Assembly (NCBI RefSeq): GCF_003590095.1
Contig: NC_039479.1
Coordinates: forward strand, 6,820,001 to 6,884,000
Length of the DNA stretch: 64,000 nt
Origin: Trichoplusia ni
Lineage: Eukaryota > Arthropoda > Insecta > Lepidoptera > Noctuidae
Reading direction: 5' to 3'
This document shows, piece by piece, positions 12,255 to 21,656 of this stretch. How positions within the stretch are numbered: the stretch's first letter is position 1; each line of letters starts with the position of its first letter. Both the position numbers and the translations under genes were made by a program. The notes below the pieces were generated by a model. It saw nothing but the letters and a program-made list of their open reading frames with translations. It was not told the DNA's origin and searched no databases.

Positions 12255-13114
12255 TTTGACATTTCTGCTTGGAGGGAACGATGTTGCCAAGCTACAAGAT
12301 ACCAAATCTTTAAAAAGTAATGTCAAATATAGACAACATTTTATTTAACTAAGTTAAAAAAATGCCGTTGGATAAATTAATAATCATACTATTTTTTGAG
12401 TAGCAAAAAGAAAACTTTAATTCTTAATTAAATTATCAGCGTTTTTAATGTTTATTGATTTAATGTTAGAAATAGGTCCTCTTCCAAAGATTTTATTTTT
12501 AGTTATCTGACTGCGTCGTAGCGGTATCAAAACAGTTTTTTAATATTACAAAACATTTTCGGGCATTTCATGAATGGTTGTGTTCAAACAAAAGATCGTC
12601 CTTTCAGATTCACAAAAATCGATTTACCTACCTATTCTTGTGTACAAAACGTGCTAGTTTCATTAAACAAATCAAAGGGTTCTTCTACCATTGCAATTGC
12701 CTAAAATGGAGTGGTTATTGCCCACAATGGATCCGTAAAACCAGCCAGCAGCTTTTCTTGTAAATCTGAATTTATAATAATGTTTTGTTGTAGAAAGATT
12801 AATGGAATAACAAAACGCACTTGACAGGTACATGCTTGGTCTCAGGAGCACTCGGGAGTGACAGCCCATTTTTTGAGAAAGGCCTATAGGTAAGCTTCTT
12901 TAGGATGGTTAATCAGTGAGTGTAACTGACAAAGGATTAGTGCGGTCATTCAAAAGTATTTATCAGATAAAAAAAACCAACCACTAATTGTGTCTCTTGT
13001 GAACTTTTAGATCTCAGAAAAGATAAGTTTACAAATCATTTGAATTATAGGGTTTTTTTAATTAGATGTTGCCAAGTAAATAAAACAACAATATATTTAA
13101 ACTAGGTGTTCAGT
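12255..13114. other. Spacer between RpL12 3' end and MAU2 5' end
   Basis: 860 bp holding the MAU2 5' UTR and presumably its promoter, and the short RpL12 3' UTR; both genes run on the minus strand. AT-rich, with no coding exon, RNA gene or repeat that I can support. Confidence 0.5.
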
Positions 13115-14924
13115 TTATTCATCAATGGTAAGAGCACCACTGTTGATGTCATTGATGAGGTCATGGGGAGCCCTGCCTTCAACAGTGCATCCAACAGACT
13201 GTGCTGTTCCAAGGATCTCCTTGACAGTACCGGACAGGTAACGGGCCATGGATCTGGGCCTCATGGTCTTGGCAATGCTGATGACATCTTCAAGGGTGAT
13301 GTTGCCGTTGTGCTTAACTGAAATGAGAAAATAATAATATAATAATATTCCACAACTTTCACATGTTGCCATTGAGTCTAAGCCAAACAAATGTAAAAAT
13401 GTTTTGTTCAAGATTTTTGAAATAAAAATGCTTGTATTATGAGGACTAAACAACTGTTAAACATACTTATTTTCTAAAAACACACACCAATAATAAATTA
13501 CACCCAGAGCCAAAACAAATTATCCTTCTCATTGCAAAAACATTAATTGTTCTGGGTAGGAATCAAACCCACAACCTTCAGTATAGCAGTCAGGATGACT
13601 GGCCTGCCAGGCCTGGCTAACCTAACCACTAATTTGTTTTAGTTCAAAAATGGCATGTGCAGTTGGATAATTAAATTAATGCATACATGTATGTTCTAAA
13701 TGCATATTTTAAGCAGATTAATGTTTGATAATAAAGATTTTCAAAATATAAACCAGATTACATTGTCATGCTTATGTTTGGACTTATAACTGTAGTCAAT
13801 TTACTTACTGTTCTTTTGCTTTTTACGGTCACGGGGTGGCTCTTTAAGTGCTCTGATGAGAAGGGCAGCTGCAGATGGCACCACAGAAATCTGGGCCTGT
13901 CTGTTTTGTACAATCAGCTGCACTGTGATCTTGAGACCTTTCCAGTCGCTGGTAGCCTTGGCAATGTCGTCACCAACCTTCTTGGGGGACTGTGAGCAGG
14001 AAATAATAGTTAATTGCATGTAATAACTAAGCTGAAAATTCTGAAGAACTGCATGAAGGTGTTTTCAGGCTAGATATTTACTTTGTTTTAGCCCATATCA
14101 GTTAAAATAGATGTCCAAACATCCAAAGTATTTCAGCAGGATTCCTAGGAATTTAATAAAGGAATAGTTAGAAACAGATTAGTTGTCTGATGTATAAAAG
14201 TTATCCATGCAGCCTGTGGTATACATATGATACATGAAATATAAAAAAAGATATACTTAATAGTTTCCTGGTTCTTACAAGTAAATATATTATATTCTAC
14301 ATATATTATGTTCTACTTACTCTACCAACAGTGTAAACAAATACCTAAAAGAAGCATGGCAGTCACATTGCCTGGTCCGCGACTCCTTATTGGACATTCG
14401 GAGTAGCCGCGACAGGGAAATTATCCTGAGTCGCGGGTTCCTTCCATCCGCCACCCGGAAGGACGCGCCTGGTAGGGAGGCACCCCCCAGGATGATAACA
14501 ATAACGACGAGACAACTAGATTAAATTATTGCACTAATAGTGCAGTTTGTTAACAAACTCTTTGGAAAAATTAATACAAAATAAAACTAGTAACAAATTA
14601 TTAATGAATCTAGTGGTCTCCTAATGTTATAGATATATTATTGCCCCCTTATCTGTGTTTTAGGGACTGCCATGCGATGTTTTGAGGTTAGAATGTTGTT
14701 GACTTAAAACTAATAAAAATTACTTACCAAACCAAGAGGACCGATTTTGGGGGCCAACGATGAGGTGGCTCCGACTTCTCCACCGACGCATCGTAAGTTT
14801 ACTGCAAAATAACACACTATGTTGAAGAACAATTGAACACTCACTTGGAACGTTATGATCGATGTAGCTTCGGTTTTACAATCTTACCGATTTTAATTTC
14901 ATTTGGATCGAACTTAGGCGGCAT
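13115..14924 (-). CDS. RpL12: 60S ribosomal protein L12 (uL11)
   Basis: Component of the large cytosolic ribosomal subunit; the uL11 family forms the base of the stalk with the GTPase-associated rRNA. Exons in transcript order: 14924-14888, 14801-14728, 13989-13809, 13317-13115, total 495 nt, 164 residues, the usual size. The protein starts MPPKFDPNEIKIVNLRCVGG, continues with GPLGLSPKKVGDDIAK and KEPPRDRKKQKNIKHNGNIT, and contains the family hallmark KEILGTAQSVGC near the C-terminus. The stop codon TAA (13117-13115) sits inside an AATAAA hexamer (13119-13114), so the 3' UTR may be very short or another signal is used. Intron 2 has a GC-rich insert and intron 3 a tRNA-derived SINE. It is divergent from TSG101. 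Confidence 0.98.
13430..13625 (-). repeat. tRNA-derived SINE copy in RpL12 intron 3
   Basis: On the minus strand the element begins with a tRNA-like head containing a B-box-like gtgggtttgattcctac and ends in a tail reading (plus strand) tgcttgtattatgagg ... aacatactta. A second copy with the same tail and a similar head lies at 61580-61745 in the torso gene. No coding capacity. The family name is not known to me; boundaries are approximate. Confidence 0.6.
14350..14515. other. GC-rich insert of unknown origin in RpL12 intron 2
   Basis: A roughly 165-bp block with markedly higher GC than the AT-rich intron around it. It has an imperfect inverted pair (ggtccgcgactcc at the left, ggagtagccgcgac further right) and a repeated gagtcgcgg-like word. 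It does not translate into a recognisable domain. It might be a retroelement fragment or a structured RNA; I see no decisive evidence for either. Confidence 0.35.
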
Positions 14925-15765
14925 TGTGCTGTATTTTTAAAATACAAGTTAACGTATTTTAAACGAAACCAAGCTGATTAACTTGGATTAAAAAGGCGAA
15001 CTACTGTCGAACGTATCGCAACGTTGACAGCTCACCGGGAAAAGAAAGTGTGGAATTATGTCAGTTGATCATTGACGTATGACTTTTTTTAATTTAGTAG
15101 CGGTTGAGTTGCCAAGCCTTTTTGCTTTCTTGGATCAACATTTCGTTTTATGATTTTACTAGATAAAATTATACACCTGCTTTTTTATTAAATGTATGCA
15201 TAATATATCGGTATCAAATCGCCTTAATACAAGAAATCAAATGAAACAAGAAAAGTAATCAGTCAATGTTGATTTTTTAATCGACTTAAAAAAAGGCGTT
15301 TCTGAACACAGTTTGATTGTTTGTAGGTACGTACGTTGTTATCAATGTCGGGATGCTGTTTGGATAAGTTATATTCAGGAGAAGTTTTTAATCGGTTTAA
15401 AGTTCTACATGTAAGCGTGTATGAAGGCTTTTAGTTATTATTAGACAAAGAATTATCAATATAATAATATGTTTTATAACTATTCGATTATAATGATCAA
15501 GTGTCCAACAGATTTACAATCATAACGCCAGTTTAAAAACCTTGATTCCTTAGATATCAGAATTGCATGTATAAAAAATACGGTATAATGACATCACTGT
15601 TCTATCCCCACCCCCACCATCTCACAGTTTAAATAATCTGTGAACTTATTCGATGATTGTTCTGACTGTAATTTTATGATTGTGGAACATTTTCATTCGT
15701 AAAATCAGAATTCTTAAAATTTGCTTTATTTCGTTACCAGTTTTGTTTCTAGAATTTGATAAATC
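14925..15765. promoter_or_regulatory. Divergent promoter region between RpL12 and TSG101
   Basis: 841 bp separate the two start codons, which point away from each other, so the promoters and 5' UTRs of both must lie here. A tttctag|AATTTG acceptor-like site just before the TSG101 ATG suggests a possible 5' UTR intron for TSG101. No TATA box is convincing on either side. Confidence 0.55.
15037..15048 (-). promoter_or_regulatory. Candidate 5' TOP transcription start of RpL12
   Basis: On the minus strand the sequence ccacaCTTTCTTTTCCCgg contains a C followed by an uninterrupted pyrimidine run, the usual 5' terminal oligopyrimidine tract of ribosomal protein mRNAs, which places them under TOR/LARP1 translational control. 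It is about 115 nt upstream of the RpL12 ATG. The motif is visible; its use as start site is inferred. Confidence 0.4.
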
Positions 15766-16974
15766 ATGGCTAACGACGACGTAGTGCTAAAACAATATCT
15801 TTCGAAATATAAACACCGCGACTACACGGCTCGTGAAGTGATTAATTTAATTCAAGTGTACAGAAGTTTGACCTATCGTCTGGAAGCCTTTGTGTTCAAC
15901 AACGGCGCTAGGAAAGACTTATTAAATCTAGAGGGTACTATCCCGGTTAACTATAAAGGAGCCTTCTACAATATTCCTGTATGCATTTGGCTTATGGACA
16001 CTCATCCACAAAATGCGCCGCTCTGTTTTGTTAAACCCACGTCAGACATGTCCATCAAAGTTTCTAAATATGTAGATAGCAACGGCAAAGTATACCTTCC
16101 TTTTCTACACGAGTGGACCCAAAACGGTTCTACACTGCAGAAGCTTATTCAATGCATGATTACTGCTTTTGGAGAGCTGCCGCCAGTCTATTCTAAACCG
16201 CGGAACGAGACTAGAGCACCATACCCTGTTAATTCGTTTATGCCTCAGCCCACGGGGTATCCATTTCCTCAGGGTACTCCTCAGCCAGGCTATCCAACAC
16301 CAGCTCCATATCCTACTACCTCAAATCTCCCTTATCCAAGTTATGGTGCTCCTTATCCTGGAGCAGTTAGTACAAATGGCATGCCTTATCCACCTGCTGC
16401 TGCAACATCCCTGCCATACCCTCCGGCTGCTGGCTATGGTGGACCCACACCTGATGTGGCTGGAGGTACTATCACAGAGGAACACATTAAAGCATCTCTG
16501 CTGTCTGCTGTGGAGGATAAATTACGCCGGAGACTTAAGGAACAGTCTCAGCAGTCCCAAGCCGAGCTGGAAACTTTGCGTCGCACACAGAAAGAGCTTT
16601 GTGAAGGAAAATCTCGCTTGGAAGACATACTGTCAAGGTTGCAAAGGGAGAGAGCAGAGTTAGATAAAAACGTAACTATATTGCAGGAGAAAGAGAAGGA
16701 ATTGCATACAGCTATAGACCGGTTACAGGAACAGGAGGGCATTGATGTTGATGAGGCTGTGGTCACTACTGCCCCACTCTACTCACAACTGTTAAATGCT
16801 TTTGCTGAAGAAGCTACTCTAGAAGACGCTATTTACTATATGGGAGAGGCTCTGCGTAAGGAAGTTATTGATTTGGATACATTCTTGAAGCAAGTGCGCA
16901 CTCTGGCTCGCAGGCAGTTCACCCTGCGTGCCCTCATGCACAAGTGTCGGCAGAAGGCTCAGTTGGCGTGCTAA
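15766..16974 (+). CDS. TSG101: Tumour susceptibility gene 101, ESCRT-I subunit
   Basis: ESCRT-I component that binds ubiquitinated cargo and PTAP-type motifs and sorts receptors into multivesicular endosomes; also acts in cytokinesis. One uninterrupted frame of 402 residues. Residues 1-145 are the UEV domain (starts MANDDVVLKQYLSKYKHRDY; NYKGAFYNIPVCIWLMDTHP; lacks a catalytic cysteine context, as expected). Residues about 146-225 are a Pro/Tyr-rich linker with repeated PYP units. Residues about 230-325 form a coiled coil (heptads from EDKLRRRLKEQSQQSQAE onward). The C-terminal 75 residues are the steadiness box (EEATLEDAIYYMGEALRKEV, LDTFLKQVRTLARRQFTLRA). The ATG at 15766 is at the conserved N-terminus. 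The coding region has no intron, unlike its neighbours. An AATAAA follows at 17019. Confidence 0.98.
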   Translation: MANDDVVLKQYLSKYKHRDYTAREVINLIQVYRSLTYRLEAFVFNNGARKDLLNLEGTIPVNYKGAFYNIPVCIWLMDTHPQNAPLCFVKPTSDMSIKVSKYVDSNGKVYLPFLHEWTQNGSTLQKLIQCMITAFGELPPVYSKPRNETRAPYPVNSFMPQPTGYPFPQGTPQPGYPTPAPYPTTSNLPYPSYGAPYPGAVSTNGMPYPPAAATSLPYPPAAGYGGPTPDVAGGTITEEHIKASLLSAVEDKLRRRLKEQSQQSQAELETLRRTQKELCEGKSRLEDILSRLQRERAELDKNVTILQEKEKELHTAIDRLQEQEGIDVDEAVVTTAPLYSQLLNAFAEEATLEDAIYYMGEALRKEVIDLDTFLKQVRTLARRQFTLRALMHKCRQKAQLAC

Positions 16975-17018
16975 TAGTGGCGATGTTTCTGGCAATGTAC
17001 CCTTAAGTACTTGCCAGA

Positions 17019-17024
17019 AATAAA
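17019..17024 (+). terminator. Polyadenylation signal of TSG101
   Basis: AATAAA in ttgccagaaataaaagac, 45 bp after the TSG101 stop, a usual distance for a short 3' UTR. Longer 3' UTRs ending further downstream are also possible. Confidence 0.55.
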
Positions 17025-18853
17025 AGACTATGTGATTTGTATGTAAATGGTGATGAGTCATACATTATTGACATCATATCGAGATGGATTCATAGAGAGG
17101 CAGATATCCTCAGGACTATTGGTTGATGAAATTCTTCAGTGTAATTATTGATGTGGTAATCTGCTATTTTGGGTGCAGTGGATGCAATGTCAAAATAATT
17201 CAACAGGACTACATAAATATGCATACTGTATTTAAATTCTGATAAGTGACAACCACAGTTTGCCCTATTTCATTGTATAAACAAAATGATAACTGTAAAT
17301 TTATTGTAATCATGCAAAATATATATATAATAATATATTCTAGCTTCAATATGAAATAGCCTAATAAAGATACTATACTCAAAGGAGAAAAGTATTAATG
17401 CAACGGGCATATTTCTGAATAAATACAAGTTTCAATAGTATAATAATGTTATGATAATTATCTTGTTTTATGTAAAGAACTAGTAGTTACGTAATGAGTT
17501 ACTTTTCTCTATTAAATACCCCTGGTGACTGGTGAAGTAAATGTTTACCAACATGCTAAGAACTGGCAACACTTTTCTACTTTATTAGGTGTAGTAGATA
17601 TTGTAGTTGCACTTATATATTGAACATCCTGCATTTACTATGTAATCTTAGATACTAGAGCTAGGATGTAGACCTAGATCATAGGTATTATTGTCAATGT
17701 AGTGGATGCCATTTATCTCATACGTAAATGTAGTAAATACCAATGTTAAAATGTAAAAAAAGTTACTGTTTATAATATAATTGTAGTTATTGTAACCATG
17801 TCTTTTTGCACATTAACTTAATACTTGGAACATTTTAAACACAGTTAAAAAAACAGTTTGTAGAATGAACTCAACTTAAGTTATGGTTGCAGGTATTAAG
17901 TTAATCTGCAAGCAAACCTGATCTATTTATATTATTAAAGTTTTTCTACCTAATAATATACTCTGTAGATTAAAATGAATGGAAATATGATGGAAGGACA
18001 GATAGATATATCACATGAGACTAAGCTTGCTCTGCAGAAAAGGTTGAGTGACACTGACCTAAGATGTTAACATACCATTTTATTAGAAGATCTGAATACT
18101 GAATCATACTTCAGCCATTAATGGCAGTCCTACTTTACACTGTAAAGTACCAGCGACAGCACAAGATTTAAGGTGATATTAATGTTTCAGTATTTGGGTA
18201 AGGCCAAATGAAAAAGTAAAAAAAATAATATCATATATTATGTGTATAAAACTTAGCCACTTTTCATTCATTTGTTTGTTATCACAATCATTTGATAACT
18301 TAATAAATGAGTCATTGTATCAACAGTCTTATCAGTAAACAATATTTCGTAGATATCAGGGTTTAAGTGGTAGACAATAATACAAATTCAATGTATCATC
18401 TGAAATTCTATTTGGGTGTTGTGATCTGGTTGTATAGTGTAATCATTGTGCCATGGTCAGGCAAGGGATAATTGTAGATATTTGACTATTTACTGTTCTT
18501 GTAATATAATGTTAAAGAAGCACTGCAATTTGTTCATTTCTGTTATGCAATGTGGTATTGATAAGTACTTGAGAGTCTAAAAATGTATTAGTGTGGAATT
18601 CAATTTATAATAATCATACTAAATTTGTGAATGTATAGCTTGATACATATAAAATATAAATATGGTCTAAGTGGCACATTTATTATGCATATAAATATGT
18701 TGCTTAACTATTTAATGGTGTTAGTTTTATAGCATTTACATTCAATTCAAAGTATATCGTAGCTTATATGCACCTTAACGCAGGCAGCCGTTAATGCTGG
18801 TTGACCACTGCCTGCTTAATAAACTAAGTTAGTCGCACTCCCATAGTTGAGCC

Positions 18854-18920
18854 AGTGTATAACACATTCGACGCCAACTTTTCTAGCAAGAGTTAGCGTC
18901 GAATGTATTGCATAAACACT
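18854..18920. other. Pre-miRNA-like hairpin
   Basis: Arms 18865-18879 (cattcgacgccaact) and 18891-18905 (agttagcgtcgaatg) pair at 14 of 15 positions around an 11-nt loop. After a small internal loop, agtgt (18854-18858) pairs with acact (18916-18920), giving a ~67-nt hairpin of the size and shape of an insect pre-miRNA. I recall no known miRNA with these arms. It could also be a short palindromic transposon end. Strand cannot be decided. Confidence 0.35.
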
Positions 18921-19586
18921 ATCCGCGCGAATTATCATCTTCACACATATTTCACTCGAAACTACAGAGATATAGTTTATCTGGATAGCTGGCGTCATGT
19001 CGTGCTCTATATCCTAACTAAACTTAGTTCAGTTCGCAGTGGGAAATCGGCTTTCCAGTTATCATTATTCTATGATCAAAGTAATCAACCTTTGTTACTG
19101 CCATGGCGTAGGTTTTTACTGTTGTAGAGGATTGAGTGAGTCCTTCATTATGATTGATCACAATAAATATGAATAATAGTCGTTAAGACTTGCGTGACCA
19201 CAATTACCTATGACGCCATAATATCGCCATTTAATTTCTTGTTCTAGTTTTATGAAATGTATTAAACATATTTATGCTGAACCACAAGAATACTCGAGCG
19301 CATACCATAGTAATGACCACATGACGCCATGGCACATCCTTAAGGGAGTTAGAGGTTTGTTTGAGTTTTATTAGAACTCACAATTTTGCTTTGAAAATGT
19401 AGCGCAGAGTAACTCCACTTTATCACACTGTGTTACCTGTTAATCGGATTTTTCATTACTAAGACTGTAAATATGATCTATGTTAAAATTATTACTCATT
19501 ATAAAAAGTAGACGTTTTATAAATAATATTGAAACTACGAATTGTTTAATATAGTGTTAAAATATATTATAGTTTATTTATAAGGC

Positions 19587-19716
19587 CTGAGGACCCACCG
19601 CTACTGAAAGCAGTACTGTTGTGGTTGCAGAAGCGAGACGGCGCTATACACGGCGTACGGGGGCGTCTCTTTTCCACAACCGCAAGAGTCTTACTTTAAC
19701 AGCTGGTGGTCCCCAG
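19587..19716. other. Long imperfect hairpin, GC-rich
   Basis: The left part (ctgaggacccaccgctactg, then ttgtggttgcagaagcgagac) is an imperfect inverted copy of the right part (gtctcttttccacaaccgc, then cagctggtggtccccag). Arms of roughly 58 nt pair at most positions around a short GC-rich loop near 19655. It is much richer in GC than its surroundings. It may be a structured ncRNA, a miRNA-like precursor or a foldback transposon. Many mismatches are not G-U compensated, which favours a decaying DNA palindrome over a conserved RNA. Confidence 0.4.
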
Positions 19717-21656
19717 TTTTGCACTGGTGAAGTGTTGTAGAAATTCACAGTTGTATAATCATAATGCAATTTATTTAATCGATTTTTGTTCACAGCATGA
19801 GGATTGCTTTTCCTTTTTGTACAGTTTATGTATAATATGATAATTTATACCTATTGCGTTCAGACGGGATTTTTGCATGACGAATATTTTATACTACCGT
19901 GCCCACGCATGTGCGTTGTAGACAGTTTTCAATCTATCTATTGAATGTTTCTTAAAGTAGCAGTTAGTTATGCGAAAGTCCCGTATTAACATGTCTGTAT
20001 CACGGCGAAGGACGAATAGATTTTGGCCAGCGGTTTTTCTTATTGAAAGTTTTTCTTTGAATTAGTGACATTTCAATGGCTCTATTACAAAATACTTCCC
20101 ATTTTTAACATCCTCCTTTGCCAGTATACAAACTCACTTTCTGAGAGATTATTGTTAATCATTTTTGTATCTCGACGAATGTAAATATGTTCTAGAGTAA
20201 GTTTGCTTTACATATTATCGGCGCTGACTGATATTTGTGTCACAATAAACGCGAAAAATGTGAATGATGTTTCATTATGCTTAGTTGATCAGCTGTTTCG
20301 TTGCGTGGGAGTGTAGAATAGTAGAATTAGACTATAAGCCGGTTAAGGCAAGGATGCATACTCGAACAGAGGGCTTACTGTTTCATTTGCTAAAGCGATG
20401 TGTAGCGCTCCGTCTCACTTCCTGCAACAGACTTGCTTTCAGAGAACCTGGCAGTCCCCCGGGTCCCCAGTATTAGTGGAGGTTAAAGTAATTTGTTATA
20501 TGTTTCTGATACATTAGGATTTGCCTGTGACCTGTGAGTGGTGTAGCGATGAAGGGGTCGGAGGGCCGGACCGCCTGAGTGACAGTGACCCAAGCTACGC
20601 CACTGCCTGTTACTCCTGTCTACTCAAATTGTTTCACACTTTGGTTGGAACAGAAAAGATAGTCCCAAACATTACATGCTCGTGATAAGCTTACCTCTAA
20701 TTGCACTAATTTCTCCACTTAACTAAACATTTAAATGATAAGATCGTATATTAGCAATGAGTACACATCATACAGATAAACACATATCTGTTATCATGGT
20801 ACGCAGTAAGTGTACTTGTTATTGAGGAATTCCCGTAGTAGTTGGCACTTTAAACTAACTTCCCATTCATTAGATTAGAGGCTGACTATTACATATTTTA
20901 TTTATTCATTGAAATTCAGCGCCTTTTCCAACACACCTGGGTAACGGGGTAAATAGAGGCATCTTCGGGGTGGATAGAAACACAGTTTAAAGTTTTAGAC
21001 ATTTTAGCGACAAAAAAATATTACGTCAAAATTCTCCTTTAATAAAATAATTGTACTAAACCAGTTTTTATGAAAGCAAACGCAGGCAACTCCTCTAAGC
21101 CGGAAAATCTCGGTAAATCTAGATAATCGTTTTTCAATCGGAGACGCTTCTATATTCGACCTCTTTGACTGTAGTTCATAATTGCAAAATTAAATAAAAC
21201 ATATAACTTATTTTTGGATAACTTGCGTATCCTGTTATTCCGTAAAACCGAGGAAGGTCCGCATTAGATAAGAAAAATAGTCATAGTGTAAATAGTAAAA
21301 CCCACTTATGTTTTTTGCAGTTTCAACGTTTTGTGACATAGTTATGGTAAGGGTATTTTCTGTATGTTGACCTAATCATGAAATATTTTAGTACGACCGG
21401 GACTGTACCTTTATATACGTGCATTACGACAGTTGTCTGTACTCTGTAGTACTGCCAACAACATTATGTTTGTAAGAGTTAAGATTGTACGAAGCCTATC
21501 AAAGGAACCTGAAGTTACTATAGGGAAAAATAAAACACAATATATAAATTTTCATATTCTGGCCATTCATTTAATCATTATAAAATTTAAGCTTAGCGTA
21601 ACAAATAAATAAAATGCTTCATGTGCGGGAATGACATTGTAATTTTGCTAGCTAAC

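Larger units (their letters stand above)
16975..21656. other. 4.7-kb non-coding region between TSG101 and SerRS 3' ends
   Basis: AT-rich sequence without any exon-like open frame; the largest frames are under 80 codons and show no domain. It contains the 3' UTRs of two convergent genes. Two strong inverted repeats stand out, at 18854-18920 and 19587-19716. A further 8-bp perfect stem (gcaggcag ... ctgcctgc) lies around 18780-18815. Otherwise I see nothing identifiable. Confidence 0.5.

Noticed and set aside
16169..16663. 164-codon frame inside TSG101
   Set aside because: Alternative frame within the conserved TSG101 coding sequence, with no domain of its own.
18816..19127. Short frames over the 18854-18920 hairpin
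   Set aside because: No codon bias or family resemblance; the palindrome explains matching frames on both strands.
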